A stretch of 34,720 nucleotides of DNA from Bacteroidia bacterium (GTDB lineage Bacteria > Bacteroidota > Bacteroidia > Flavobacteriales > Flavobacteriaceae): the NCBI GenBank assembly GCA_030431085.1, contig JAUIJW010000002.1:1-34720 (forward strand). The letters are read 5' to 3'. The position numbers were made by a program, and so were the translations under genes. Numbering within the stretch: position 1 is the stretch's first letter; the number at the start of each line of letters is the position of its first letter. Of the stretch, positions 1 to 8,533 are shown in pieces. Under the pieces are notes generated by a model. The model worked only from the letters and a program-made list of their open reading frames with translations, ran no database searches and was not told the DNA's origin.

Positions 1-1
1 T

Positions 2-472
2 GTTTTTGGCTTAGTTTTATTGATTCTCTTTTTATGGTCTTTTTTACCTAAATCAAAACAATATAAAGAAGAATATCTAATTAAAAACAATCTAAGTTTA
101 GTAGATACAGATTCATTGCATAAACTTCAGCGTAAAGCAAAGCAATTAATTATTGCAGATTCTATTAATGTTTCACTCGGTGAAATGAGTATAGTTTATA
201 GTGTGCAGATAGGAGCCTATAGTCATTTTAATGCCAAGTTAATTTCGGATGATTTAGCGCAGCTTGAGAAGTTTGAGAGTGATGGCTTGAATAAATATGC
301 AGTTGGTAAATTTACAACCTATAAAGAAGCGGTTTTACTGAGAGATGATTTAAAAAGACTTGGTTTTATTGATTGCTTCATCATTGCAAAATCTTTTGGA
401 GAATCTGTTAATATTAAAGAAGCACTAGAGCTTAGTGGTGAAGAATGGATTAGAGGTACTGCAACAAAATAA
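2..472 (+). CDS. SPOR-domain-like protein with N-terminal transmembrane segment (5' truncated by window edge)
   Basis: Frame is open to the window edge upstream of the listed TTG (GTT TTT GGC TTA GTT TTA TTG...); hydrophobic N-terminus; 'YSVQIGAYSHFNAKLISDDL...KYAVGKFTTYKEAVLLRDDLKRLGFIDCFIIA' resembles a SPOR repeat. Confidence 0.65.
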   Translation, partial: VFGLVLLILFLWSFLPKSKQYKEEYLIKNNLSLVDTDSLHKLQRKAKQLIIADSINVSLGEMSIVYSVQIGAYSHFNAKLISDDLAQLEKFESDGLNKYAVGKFTTYKEAVLLRDDLKRLGFIDCFIIAKSFGESVNIKEALELSGEEWIRGTATK

Positions 473-481
473 AATAGCACG

Positions 482-1384
482 TTGGCATCATATAAATCAT
501 GGCTTAAAGCCGCAAGGTTAAGAACATTACCATTATCATTATCTGGAATAATTGTAGGCTCATCATTAGCCTATGCCGAAAACCAATTCAACGGTTGGAT
601 TTTTTTGTTGGCTTCACTTACTACTGTTGGGTTTCAAGTGGTTTCTAACTTTGCAAATGATTATGGTGATGGGGTTAAAGGTACTGATAATGCCGATAGG
701 GTTGGACCTACACGAGCACTACAAAGTGGTGATATTAGCCCTAAACAGATGCTTAAGGCTATTAAAATAGCTTCAATCTTGACTTTTGTTTTAGCCCTTG
801 GCTTGATTATTTTGGCTTTTGGTAAAACTCACTTTAAATATGTATTCTTATTTATCGGGTTTGGTATTGCCAGCATTGTGGCCGCTTTAAAATATACCAT
901 GGGTAAAAAGGCTTATGGTTATAGTGGTTATGGCGATGTTTTTGTGTTTTTGTTTTTTGGATTATTAGGAGTATGTGGAAGTTATTTTCTATACACCAAA
1001 TCATTACATTATTCAGTTTTTTTACCGTCTTTCACCATTGGTTTATTGAGTACTGCTGTATTGAATCTCAATAATATGAGAGATCAAGTCTCTGATAAAA
1101 AGGCTGAGAAAAGAACCTTAGTAGTAAAAATTGGTAATGAATTTGCTAAGTATTACCATTATTACCTGTTAGGAGCTTCATTTCTTTTTGCGTTATGGTA
1201 TACTGCTATTAATTTAGAAAAACCATCTCAATTCTTATTTTTAGGAGCCTATGTTTTTATTTTTAGACATTTTAAGGTGGTTTATGATAATGAAAATCCA
1301 GAAAAGTTAGATCCAGAACTTAAAAAATTAGCGTTAAGCACATTTTTGTTTGCCTTATTGTTTGCCCTAGGATTAATGATTTAA
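482..1384 (+). CDS. menA: 1,4-dihydroxy-2-naphthoate polyprenyltransferase (UbiA family)
   Basis: 'NFANDYGDGVKGTDNADRVGPTRALQSG' UbiA Asp-rich motif, multiple TM helices; TTG start; menC and menE nearby. Confidence 0.93.
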   Translation: MASYKSWLKAARLRTLPLSLSGIIVGSSLAYAENQFNGWIFLLASLTTVGFQVVSNFANDYGDGVKGTDNADRVGPTRALQSGDISPKQMLKAIKIASILTFVLALGLIILAFGKTHFKYVFLFIGFGIASIVAALKYTMGKKAYGYSGYGDVFVFLFFGLLGVCGSYFLYTKSLHYSVFLPSFTIGLLSTAVLNLNNMRDQVSDKKAEKRTLVVKIGNEFAKYYHYYLLGASFLFALWYTAINLEKPSQFLFLGAYVFIFRHFKVVYDNENPEKLDPELKKLALSTFLFALLFALGLMI

Positions 1385-1421
1385 TCATGATAAACGTCAT
1401 AATTTATTTCACGAATTGAAT

Positions 1422-1429
1422 TATCTTTG
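1422..1429 (+). promoter_or_regulatory. Putative Bacteroidota -7 element TATCTTTG upstream of the copper cassette
   Basis: Exact match to TAnnTTTG 20 nt upstream of GTG at 1449; no clear -33 TTG at ideal spacing. Confidence 0.4.
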
Positions 1430-1448
1430 CAATGTAATTTTGATTTAA

Positions 1449-1832
1449 GTGAAGAAACTAATTTTTACTCATATTTTTATTAATCTATATATTCTAGCTC
1501 TACTACAGCCAGTGTTGCCATTATTAGATTATGTAGTCAATTATGATTATATTGTTTCAGAATTATGCGTTAACAAATCTAATACTGTTAAAGGTTGTAA
1601 TGGTAAGTGTTATCTAAGTGCTAAGGTAGAAAAGCAAACCAAAGATGATGTTGATAAACCCATTCCTAAATTACCAAAATTAGATTTGAACACATTTCTA
1701 ATATTTGTGATTTTTAATCCATTAGATTGGCACTCTTCAGTGAATAGTGAAATTGAAAAAAAAGTCTATTATTGGAAAGAACAAATAAATTCATTTTATA
1801 TAGGTTCTGTATTCCACCCACCACAGTTTTAA
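1449..1832 (+). CDS. Small membrane-anchored Cys-containing hypothetical protein of the copper cassette
   Basis: GTG start; N-terminal hydrophobic helix; CX9CX3C motif 'CVNKSNTVKGCNGKC'; co-directional with the lipoprotein and TonB receptor. Confidence 0.7.
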   Translation: MKKLIFTHIFINLYILALLQPVLPLLDYVVNYDYIVSELCVNKSNTVKGCNGKCYLSAKVEKQTKDDVDKPIPKLPKLDLNTFLIFVIFNPLDWHSSVNSEIEKKVYYWKEQINSFYIGSVFHPPQF

Positions 1833-1854
1833 TTTTACATTTTTTGCAATGTTA

Positions 1855-1879
1855 AGCTGGTAAACACATTTACCCAGCT
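1855..1879 (+). terminator. Imperfect hairpin after the 127-aa gene (possible attenuator or weak terminator)
   Basis: AGCTGGTAAA-CACA-TTTACCCAGCT with one bulged base, followed by GTTATTTT. Confidence 0.35.
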
Positions 1880-1947
1880 GTTATTTTGTGTGAACACCAA
1901 AAGTGTTTTGCACGCCTAAACTTATACCTATTAATAAAAAAACAAAA

Positions 1948-2793
1948 ATGAAAAATTTAAAAAACTTACTGTTATTATTACTAATTAATATGCTTATTGT
2001 TTCATGTTCTGATGATGATCCTAACGAAACGATCGATGAAACTTCGGGGCTTACAAAAATTGAAACTATAAAAAATGATAGTCATACCATAGAATTGTTT
2101 AATGAGATGGGAGTACTCACTAATGGATATAATGACATTGTGTTAAGAATTAAAGAGAATGATTCTGAGACCTATATAGAAAATGCTAGTATCACATGGA
2201 AACCTATGATGCATATGACTACAATGATGCATTCTTGTCCGAAATCTATGGTATCAAAAATTGAGTTCGCTAAAACTTTATATACAGGTTATATTGTATT
2301 TCAAATGCCAGGAAACGCATCAGAGGGATGGGATTTAACCATCAATTATACCATAGATGGGATAGATTATGAGGCCAAAGGCGATATAGATGTAAAAATG
2401 GCTGCAGATAAAATTAGCACTGTATTTATGGGAACAGATGATACAAGGTATGTGCTATCTATTAAAAATCCATATGATTTAGAAGTGAAACTGAACGAAG
2501 TTGAAATGACATTACATAAAATGGAGGATATGATGACTTTTACCGTAGTAGAAGATTATAAAATTATGTTAGACCCAAGAATGCCCAGTATGGGTAATCA
2601 CTCTTCCCCCAATAATGTTGATTTAACCTTTAATGCTTCACATAAAATGTACGAAGGAAAACTGTCATTAACAATGACCGGTTTATGGAGATTAAACCTG
2701 ATGCTATTGAATGATAGTGGAGAGCTCCTTAAAGGTACCGAAGTTACAGAAAGTAACGAGAGTAGCGACCTGTATGTAGAGTTTGAATTTTAA
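1948..2793 (+). CDS. Met/His-rich lipoprotein (YtkA/FixH-like), predicted metal-binding
   Basis: Likely start is the internal ATG at 1948: MKNLKNLLLLLLINMLIVSC lipobox followed by SDDD; 'WKPMMHMTTMMHSCP', 'MHKMEDMM', 'MLDPRMPSMGNH'. Confidence 0.75.
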   Translation: MKNLKNLLLLLLINMLIVSCSDDDPNETIDETSGLTKIETIKNDSHTIELFNEMGVLTNGYNDIVLRIKENDSETYIENASITWKPMMHMTTMMHSCPKSMVSKIEFAKTLYTGYIVFQMPGNASEGWDLTINYTIDGIDYEAKGDIDVKMAADKISTVFMGTDDTRYVLSIKNPYDLEVKLNEVEMTLHKMEDMMTFTVVEDYKIMLDPRMPSMGNHSSPNNVDLTFNASHKMYEGKLSLTMTGLWRLNLMLLNDSGELLKGTEVTESNESSDLYVEFEF

Positions 2794-2802
2794 CTAATAC
2801 CA

Positions 2803-2833
2803 TTACCTACTACAAGTTTTTTGTAGTAGGTAA
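2803..2833 (+). promoter_or_regulatory. Perfect 13-bp inverted repeat just upstream of the TonB receptor ATG
   Basis: TTACCTACTACAA-GTTTT-TTGTAGTAGGTAA; second arm ends 7 nt before ATG at 2841. Confidence 0.75.
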
Positions 2834-2840
2834 CTTTACT

Positions 2841-4832
2841 ATGAAAAAAGTACTAATAACATTATGGTTCTTTAGCTTAAGCATTACAACAATGCATGCT
2901 CAGGAGATAGATACAATATTACCTGTTCAATTAGAAGAAGTAATTTTAATAGGTAAAGAAAAATCTCAAAACAAGGAAAATATCAAACCACTAGCTACTA
3001 TTGATGAATATCTAGAGAAGTCGAATAAAATTACCATGATAAAAAGAGGTAATTACGCCTGGGAACCTGCTATCAATAATATGGTTTCAGATCGGCTCTC
3101 TGTTACCATAGATGGGATGCAAATTTTTGGGGCTTGCACCGATAAAATGGACCCAACCACGTCTTATGTAGATATTTCAAATTTAGAAGAGGTCAATATT
3201 TTATCTGGCCAACAAGGTTCTGAGAATGGCGCGACGATTGGAGGTGGTATTGATATGAAAATGCAAAAAGGTCAATTTGGAGAACAACATTGGGATATAG
3301 GTCTAGATAGTGGATTTGAATCTAATGGCAACGCTACTATTTTGAGCACAGAATTTAGTTATAACGACTCATCATGGTTTGCTAATGCTGATGTAATGTA
3401 TAGAAAATCTGGAAATTACTTTGCCGGAGGAAATAAAGAGGTTAAGTTCTCTCAGTATGAAAAATTTAATGTTTCTGCCGTAACTGGCTATAAAATTAAT
3501 GATGAAAGTGACATTACTGCCACTGTAATTTTTGATAAAGCCACAGATATTGGCTATCCTGCGCTAACCATGGATGTATCTTTAGCGCAAGCTATTATAG
3601 GCTCAGTAGGCTATAATCATAAAAATGTAGGAATATTCGATCTAATTGAAACAAAACTTTACGCCAACACCATTACACATGTAATGGATGACACCAAAAG
3701 GCCGGATGTACCAATCCATATGGATATGCCAGGGTGGAGTGATACTTACGGGTTTTATGCAAAAGCACATAAAACTCATCAAAAGCATCACTTCTTATTT
3801 AATATCAATAGTTATTATAATAAGTCATTGGCAGAAATGACAATGTATCCTAATGATCCAAATGAAAATCCAATGTTTATGTTAACATGGCCAGATGTAA
3901 GAACTTGGTACTCCGGATTTTATGGAGAAGATAATTTAACCATAAGTGAAGTAGATAAAATTAAGGTTACAGCGCGAATTGGATTTCAAAACGAGGAAGT
4001 TGCTAGTGAATTTGGTTTAAATAGCTTACGTATTTTTTATCCAGACATGTCGTCTACTCAAAATAGATTTTTATTGAGTTTTTCTGGTCAATATGAACTT
4101 AAGAAAAACCAATACGAACTTATCGTCAGTACAGGGTATGGTGAAAGAGCACCTTCGGTTTCTGAGGGGTATGGATTTTATTTATTCAACAGTTTTGATA
4201 ATTTTGATTATCTAGGTAACCCTTATCTTGACAAAGAAAAGTCCATTGAATTGAATGTTGCAGGTAATTACAAGCTAAATAATTTTAAGTTTGGATTAGA
4301 ATCTTCTTTTTTTTATATCAGAGATTATATCATAGGAGAAATAGATCCAACGTTAAGTCCGATGACTATAGGAGCTAACGGTGTAAAAGTTTATAGACCA
4401 TTAGATTATGCTACTATTTGGAATTCTAATATTGATGTAACATACTCTTTTTTAAATCATTTTGAACTAATTGGAGGTATTGGCTACAGTTTAGGTAAAG
4501 ATTATGAAAATAATAATTTACCATTAATAAGTCCGCTTAATTATCGAGCTTCATTGCAGTATTCCAAGGCCATGTTCTTTGCAGAAATTGGCTTAACGGG
4601 TGCCTCTAAACAGAATAATTTTGCTGGTGATTATGGAGAGGATCAATCGGATGCCTATACCATATTTAATGCCAATACTTCATATAATTTTTACTTAGGG
4701 AAGAATAAAATGATTGTTAAGGCAGGAATAGAAAATATATTCGACCAGTTTTATTCTACTTATGCAGATTGGAATAATATACCTAGAATGGGGAGAAATG
4801 TGTTTTTAAATTTATCTTATTTGTTCGATTAA
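2841..4832 (+). CDS. TonB-dependent outer-membrane receptor, OprC/NosA-like copper transporter
   Basis: Signal peptide, plug ('LSVTIDGMQIFGACTDKMDPTTSYVDISNLEEVNILSGQQGSENGATIGGGI'), beta-barrel ending in ...LSYLFD; CxxxM (C99/M103) and HxM (H280/M282) motifs. Confidence 0.88.
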   Translation: MKKVLITLWFFSLSITTMHAQEIDTILPVQLEEVILIGKEKSQNKENIKPLATIDEYLEKSNKITMIKRGNYAWEPAINNMVSDRLSVTIDGMQIFGACTDKMDPTTSYVDISNLEEVNILSGQQGSENGATIGGGIDMKMQKGQFGEQHWDIGLDSGFESNGNATILSTEFSYNDSSWFANADVMYRKSGNYFAGGNKEVKFSQYEKFNVSAVTGYKINDESDITATVIFDKATDIGYPALTMDVSLAQAIIGSVGYNHKNVGIFDLIETKLYANTITHVMDDTKRPDVPIHMDMPGWSDTYGFYAKAHKTHQKHHFLFNINSYYNKSLAEMTMYPNDPNENPMFMLTWPDVRTWYSGFYGEDNLTISEVDKIKVTARIGFQNEEVASEFGLNSLRIFYPDMSSTQNRFLLSFSGQYELKKNQYELIVSTGYGERAPSVSEGYGFYLFNSFDNFDYLGNPYLDKEKSIELNVAGNYKLNNFKFGLESSFFYIRDYIIGEIDPTLSPMTIGANGVKVYRPLDYATIWNSNIDVTYSFLNHFELIGGIGYSLGKDYENNNLPLISPLNYRASLQYSKAMFFAEIGLTGASKQNNFAGDYGEDQSDAYTIFNANTSYNFYLGKNKMIVKAGIENIFDQFYSTYADWNNIPRMGRNVFLNLSYLFD

Positions 4833-4897
4833 GCTAGGATTTAAAATATTTTTTTTTACTTCAATTTATAGTAATTTTATGGATTAAATCCTTTAAA

Positions 4898-5575
4898 ATG
4901 AAAATTACTTATTTAGGCCATGCCTCTTTACAAATAGAAATTGCTGGGAAAATACTTATAGTAGATCCTTTTATTTCGGCTAATGAATTAGCTAAGCATA
5001 TTGACGTTAATGCTCTTAAAGTAGATTATATTTTAATCACCCACGCACATCAAGATCATGTTTTAGATGTTGAGACTATTGCTAAAAACTCAGAGGCCAT
5101 CATTATATCAAATTATGAAATAGCCTCCCATTACGAAAGGTTAGGTTTTAAAGCCCATCCGATGAACCATGGGGGTAGCTGGTCATTTGAATTTGGTAAA
5201 TTAAGTTATACCAATGCCATACATACTAGCTCTTTTGCTGATGGTAGTTATGGAGGCCAACCTGGTGGTTTTATTATCGAAACCACTTCTAATAATATTT
5301 ATATTGCAGGTGATACGGCGTTGACAATGGATATGAAGTTAATTCCGTTACAAACCAATATAGACCTGGCTGTTTTACCTATAGGCGATAATTTTACAAT
5401 GGGTGTAGAAAGTGCAGTTATTGCTTCTGAGTTCGTAGAATGTACTAAGGTGTTAGGATACCATTATGATACCTTTGGTTATATTAAAATTGATCATGAA
5501 GCGGCTAGGCAGCATTTTAAATCAAAAGGAAGAGAGTTACTATTGTTAGACATTGGTCAAGAAATCGAGATTTGA
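4898..5575 (+). CDS. UPF0173-type metal-dependent hydrolase (metallo-beta-lactamase fold)
   Basis: 'MKITYLGHASLQIEIAGKILIVDPFIS', 'THAHQDHVLD', 'YIAGDTALTMDM'. Confidence 0.9.
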   Translation: MKITYLGHASLQIEIAGKILIVDPFISANELAKHIDVNALKVDYILITHAHQDHVLDVETIAKNSEAIIISNYEIASHYERLGFKAHPMNHGGSWSFEFGKLSYTNAIHTSSFADGSYGGQPGGFIIETTSNNIYIAGDTALTMDMKLIPLQTNIDLAVLPIGDNFTMGVESAVIASEFVECTKVLGYHYDTFGYIKIDHEAARQHFKSKGRELLLLDIGQEIEI

Positions 5576-5645
5576 AAAACGCTTATATTTTAGGTTTTTA
5601 CAGGTGATTTAATTAACTTTCTTAACATAAAGTAGACTAGAAATT

Positions 5646-6080
5646 ATGAAATACACTAACGAAGTTATAATCAAAAAACCTATAGATGAGGTAATAGAAT
5701 TATTTGATAATGTTGAAAATATGTATCAATGGCAACCAGAGTTACAGAGTTTTGAAACATTCGAAGGTATAGAAGGCAAAGAGGGTGCTAAATCTAGATT
5801 AAAGTATAAAATGGGGAGTAGAGATGTTGAAATGATAAAAACAATTCTAGTGAAGAATTTACCCAAGGAGTTCTCAGGTACTTATGAAGCTAAAGGTGTG
5901 TTTAATGAAATAAAAAATTCTTTTATAAAGATAGATGATAACACTACAAAGTGGGTGTCAGAAAATGTATTTCATTTTAGCGGTTTTATGAAATTAATGG
6001 CCTTTTTTATGCCAGGAGCCTTTAAAAAGCAGTCTCAAAAATATTTAGATTTGTTTAAAGAGTTTGTAGAAAAACAATAA
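5646..6080 (+). CDS. SRPBCC family protein
   Basis: 'NEVIIKKPIDEVIELFDNVENMYQWQPELQSFETFEG' START/Bet v1-like pattern. Confidence 0.75.
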   Translation: MKYTNEVIIKKPIDEVIELFDNVENMYQWQPELQSFETFEGIEGKEGAKSRLKYKMGSRDVEMIKTILVKNLPKEFSGTYEAKGVFNEIKNSFIKIDDNTTKWVSENVFHFSGFMKLMAFFMPGAFKKQSQKYLDLFKEFVEKQ

Positions 6081-6091
6081 TTATTATAGGT

Positions 6092-6478
6092 ATGAGAGCC
6101 GAAAATATGGTGAGTTGGTTTGAAATCCCTGTACTAGATATGGATAGGGCCAAAGTTTTTTATGAAAAAGTATTCGAGATTGACATCAAATTACAGTATT
6201 TCGGTAAAACCATTATGGGGTGGTTTCCAACCCCTCAAAATGAGAAGGCTCATGGGGCCAATGGATCGTTAGTTTATAATCCCGAGTTTTATACACCTAC
6301 CGCCAATGGTGCATTGGTATATTTTTCGTCTGCTGAGATAACCAGTGAGTTGGGTAGGGTAGAGTTTGCAGGCGGTATTGTGTTGCAAGGAAAGACACTA
6401 ATTAGTGAAGAGATTGGTTATATGGCTTTGATATTAGATACAGAAGGAAATAGAATAGCACTTTATTCTAAATTATAG
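6092..6478 (+). CDS. VOC family (glyoxalase-like) protein
   Basis: 'MVSWFEIPVLDMDRAKVFYEKVFEI ... GYMALILDTEGNRIALYSKL'. Confidence 0.87.
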   Translation: MRAENMVSWFEIPVLDMDRAKVFYEKVFEIDIKLQYFGKTIMGWFPTPQNEKAHGANGSLVYNPEFYTPTANGALVYFSSAEITSELGRVEFAGGIVLQGKTLISEEIGYMALILDTEGNRIALYSKL

Positions 6479-6497
6479 TTACTTAAATTAATAAGAG

Positions 6498-7535
6498 ATC
6501 AAAGCAACATTCCATAAATACATTTTAAATTTTAAAACGCCAGGAGGTACCTCTAGAGGTGTATTACATCAAAAAGAAACTTACTTTTTGAAGATCCAAA
6601 AAGACCAACAGATGGGCATTGGAGAATGTGCTCTCTTTCGAGGATTAAGCCATGATGATAGACCAGACTATGAAACAGTTCTTCAGCGCTTATGCATAGA
6701 GATTAATAAATCGCCATCTGATTTATTAAAGGATTTAATCGATTATCCGTCTATCCAATTCGGTCTAGAACAGGCATTACTCTCCTTAAAACAAAGAAAT
6801 AAATTTGAATTGTTTCCTTCAGAGTTTACACAGGGCAAAGCTAATATTTCAATTAATGGATTGATTTGGATGGGTGATAAAGATTTTATGAAAAAGCAAA
6901 TCATCGAAAAGTTAAAAGATGGATTTACAACGATTAAATTAAAAATAGGAGCTATAGATTTTCAAACTGAATTGAATTTAATTAAACTTATTCGCAAAGA
7001 ATTTAACCCAGATGAAATTGAAATAAGAGTAGATGCTAATGGTGCTTTTTTACCTCATGAGGCTTTAGATAAAATGAAACGTTTAGCAGAATTTAATTTA
7101 CACTCTATAGAACAACCAATACAACAGGGACAAATCGAGTCTATGGCAAAACTTTGTCGAGACACTCCTTTACCAATAGCTTTAGACGAGGAACTTATTG
7201 GTGTGGTAGATTACGATTTAAAAGAACAACTTATCGATATAATTAAACCGCAGTATATTATTTTGAAACCTAGTTTGGTTGGAGGGTTTAAAGGGAGTAG
7301 AGAATGGATTACTATTGCAGAAAAATATAATATTCAATGGTGGATTACCTCTGCATTAGAAAGTAATATTGGATTGAATGCCATTGCTCAATATACCTAC
7401 AAGTTAAAGCCTACATTACCACAAGGTCTGGGTACAGGTGGCTTGTTTAATAACAACATCGAAGCACCATTAGAAGTTGTTAAAGGAAGTTTAAGATACA
7501 ATACCCAGTTAAATTGGGGAGAATTACCCTGTTAA
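6498..7535 (+). CDS. menC: o-succinylbenzoate synthase (enolase superfamily); N-terminus extended upstream of the listed TTG
   Basis: 'GFTTIKLKIGAIDF', 'RVDANGAF', 'SIEQPI', 'LDEEL', 'IILKPSLVGG'. In-frame codons 6495-6587 encode EIKATFHKYILNFKTPGGTSRGVLHQKETYF, which continues into the listed ORF and looks like a MenC N-terminus; no canonical start codon is present there. Confidence 0.88.
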   Translation: MKATFHKYILNFKTPGGTSRGVLHQKETYFLKIQKDQQMGIGECALFRGLSHDDRPDYETVLQRLCIEINKSPSDLLKDLIDYPSIQFGLEQALLSLKQRNKFELFPSEFTQGKANISINGLIWMGDKDFMKKQIIEKLKDGFTTIKLKIGAIDFQTELNLIKLIRKEFNPDEIEIRVDANGAFLPHEALDKMKRLAEFNLHSIEQPIQQGQIESMAKLCRDTPLPIALDEELIGVVDYDLKEQLIDIIKPQYIILKPSLVGGFKGSREWITIAEKYNIQWWITSALESNIGLNAIAQYTYKLKPTLPQGLGTGGLFNNNIEAPLEVVKGSLRYNTQLNWGELPC

Positions 7536-7580
7536 GGCATGTTTAATTTATGTATCTTTCCCTCCTGATAAATTAATTAT

Positions 7581-8510
7581 ATGCAATTTTTAAAGCAAGC
7601 AGATACAGGTAAAAATGAGTGGTGGCGATATATATTAACACTTATGCTCATGTTTTTTGGATGGCAATTTATCGGAATCGTTCCGATGATCGTTACTGCA
7701 TGGTTTCATACGGGTAATCTATCTGATTTTTTAGAAGCTGCTAAGAGTACTTTTACTAATATAGGTATCAATTCTAATTTGTATTTAACCGTGGTAATCG
7801 CTTCTTTTGCATTTGGGTTGTTATTTTTAACTTGGGGAATCATATATATCCACCAAAAGAAACTCATATCTGTTTTAACCTCAAGAAAGAAAATAGATTG
7901 GCACAGGATTTTATTTGCCTTTCTGTTATGGTTTTCTATTTCTTTATTGGTAGTGTGTATTGACTATTACGCCCATCCTGAAGATTTTGTTTTTAACTTT
8001 AAACCACTACCTTTTTTTACTTTGTTAGTTGTATCCTTCCTGTTTTTACCATTACAAACTAGCTTTGAAGAGGTATTGTTTAGAGGGTATTTAATGCAAG
8101 GGTTTGCTTTAATATTTAAAAATGCTTTAATGCCTTTAATTTTAACTTCAATAGTTTTTGGACTGTTACACTTTTTTAATCCAGAAGTAGGTAAACTAGG
8201 TCCAATAATTATGGTATTTTATATTGGTACAGGTTTTTTATTTGGTATTACAACGTTAATGGATGAGGGTACAGAAATTGCTCTTGGACTTCATGCCGCC
8301 AATAATATTGCCGCAGCAACTTTGGTTAGTCTAGAATGGACAGTGTTTCAAACGGAAGCACTTTTAATAGATACGTCTGAACCTTCTATAGGATATGAAA
8401 TGGCTTTGCCTGTATTTGTTATCTACCCGGTTGTACTCTTTATTTTTTCTAAGAAGTACCAATGGAAAGGTTGGCAGCAAAAATTAACAGGACATATTGA
8501 TTACAAGTAA
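7581..8510 (+). CDS. CPBP family intramembrane metalloprotease
   Basis: 'SFEEVLFRGYLMQGF', 'FGLLHFFNPE', 'GLHAANNIAAA' motifs with multiple TM segments. Confidence 0.92.
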   Translation: MQFLKQADTGKNEWWRYILTLMLMFFGWQFIGIVPMIVTAWFHTGNLSDFLEAAKSTFTNIGINSNLYLTVVIASFAFGLLFLTWGIIYIHQKKLISVLTSRKKIDWHRILFAFLLWFSISLLVVCIDYYAHPEDFVFNFKPLPFFTLLVVSFLFLPLQTSFEEVLFRGYLMQGFALIFKNALMPLILTSIVFGLLHFFNPEVGKLGPIIMVFYIGTGFLFGITTLMDEGTEIALGLHAANNIAAATLVSLEWTVFQTEALLIDTSEPSIGYEMALPVFVIYPVVLFIFSKKYQWKGWQQKLTGHIDYK

Positions 8511-8533
8511 TGATTCAAAAACCTAATTAATTC

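Noticed and set aside
573-770. 65-aa plus-strand ORF inside menA
   Set aside because: Out-of-frame shadow of a well-supported gene; no family-like sequence.
4836-4892. 9-bp inverted repeat AGGATTTAA ... TTAAATCCT before the UPF0173 gene
   Set aside because: AT-rich with a 39-nt loop; too weak to call a structured element.
6549-6560. Perfect 12-bp palindrome ACCTCTAGAGGT
   Set aside because: Falls within the N-terminal coding region of menC (encodes TSRG); short palindromes of this size can arise by chance.
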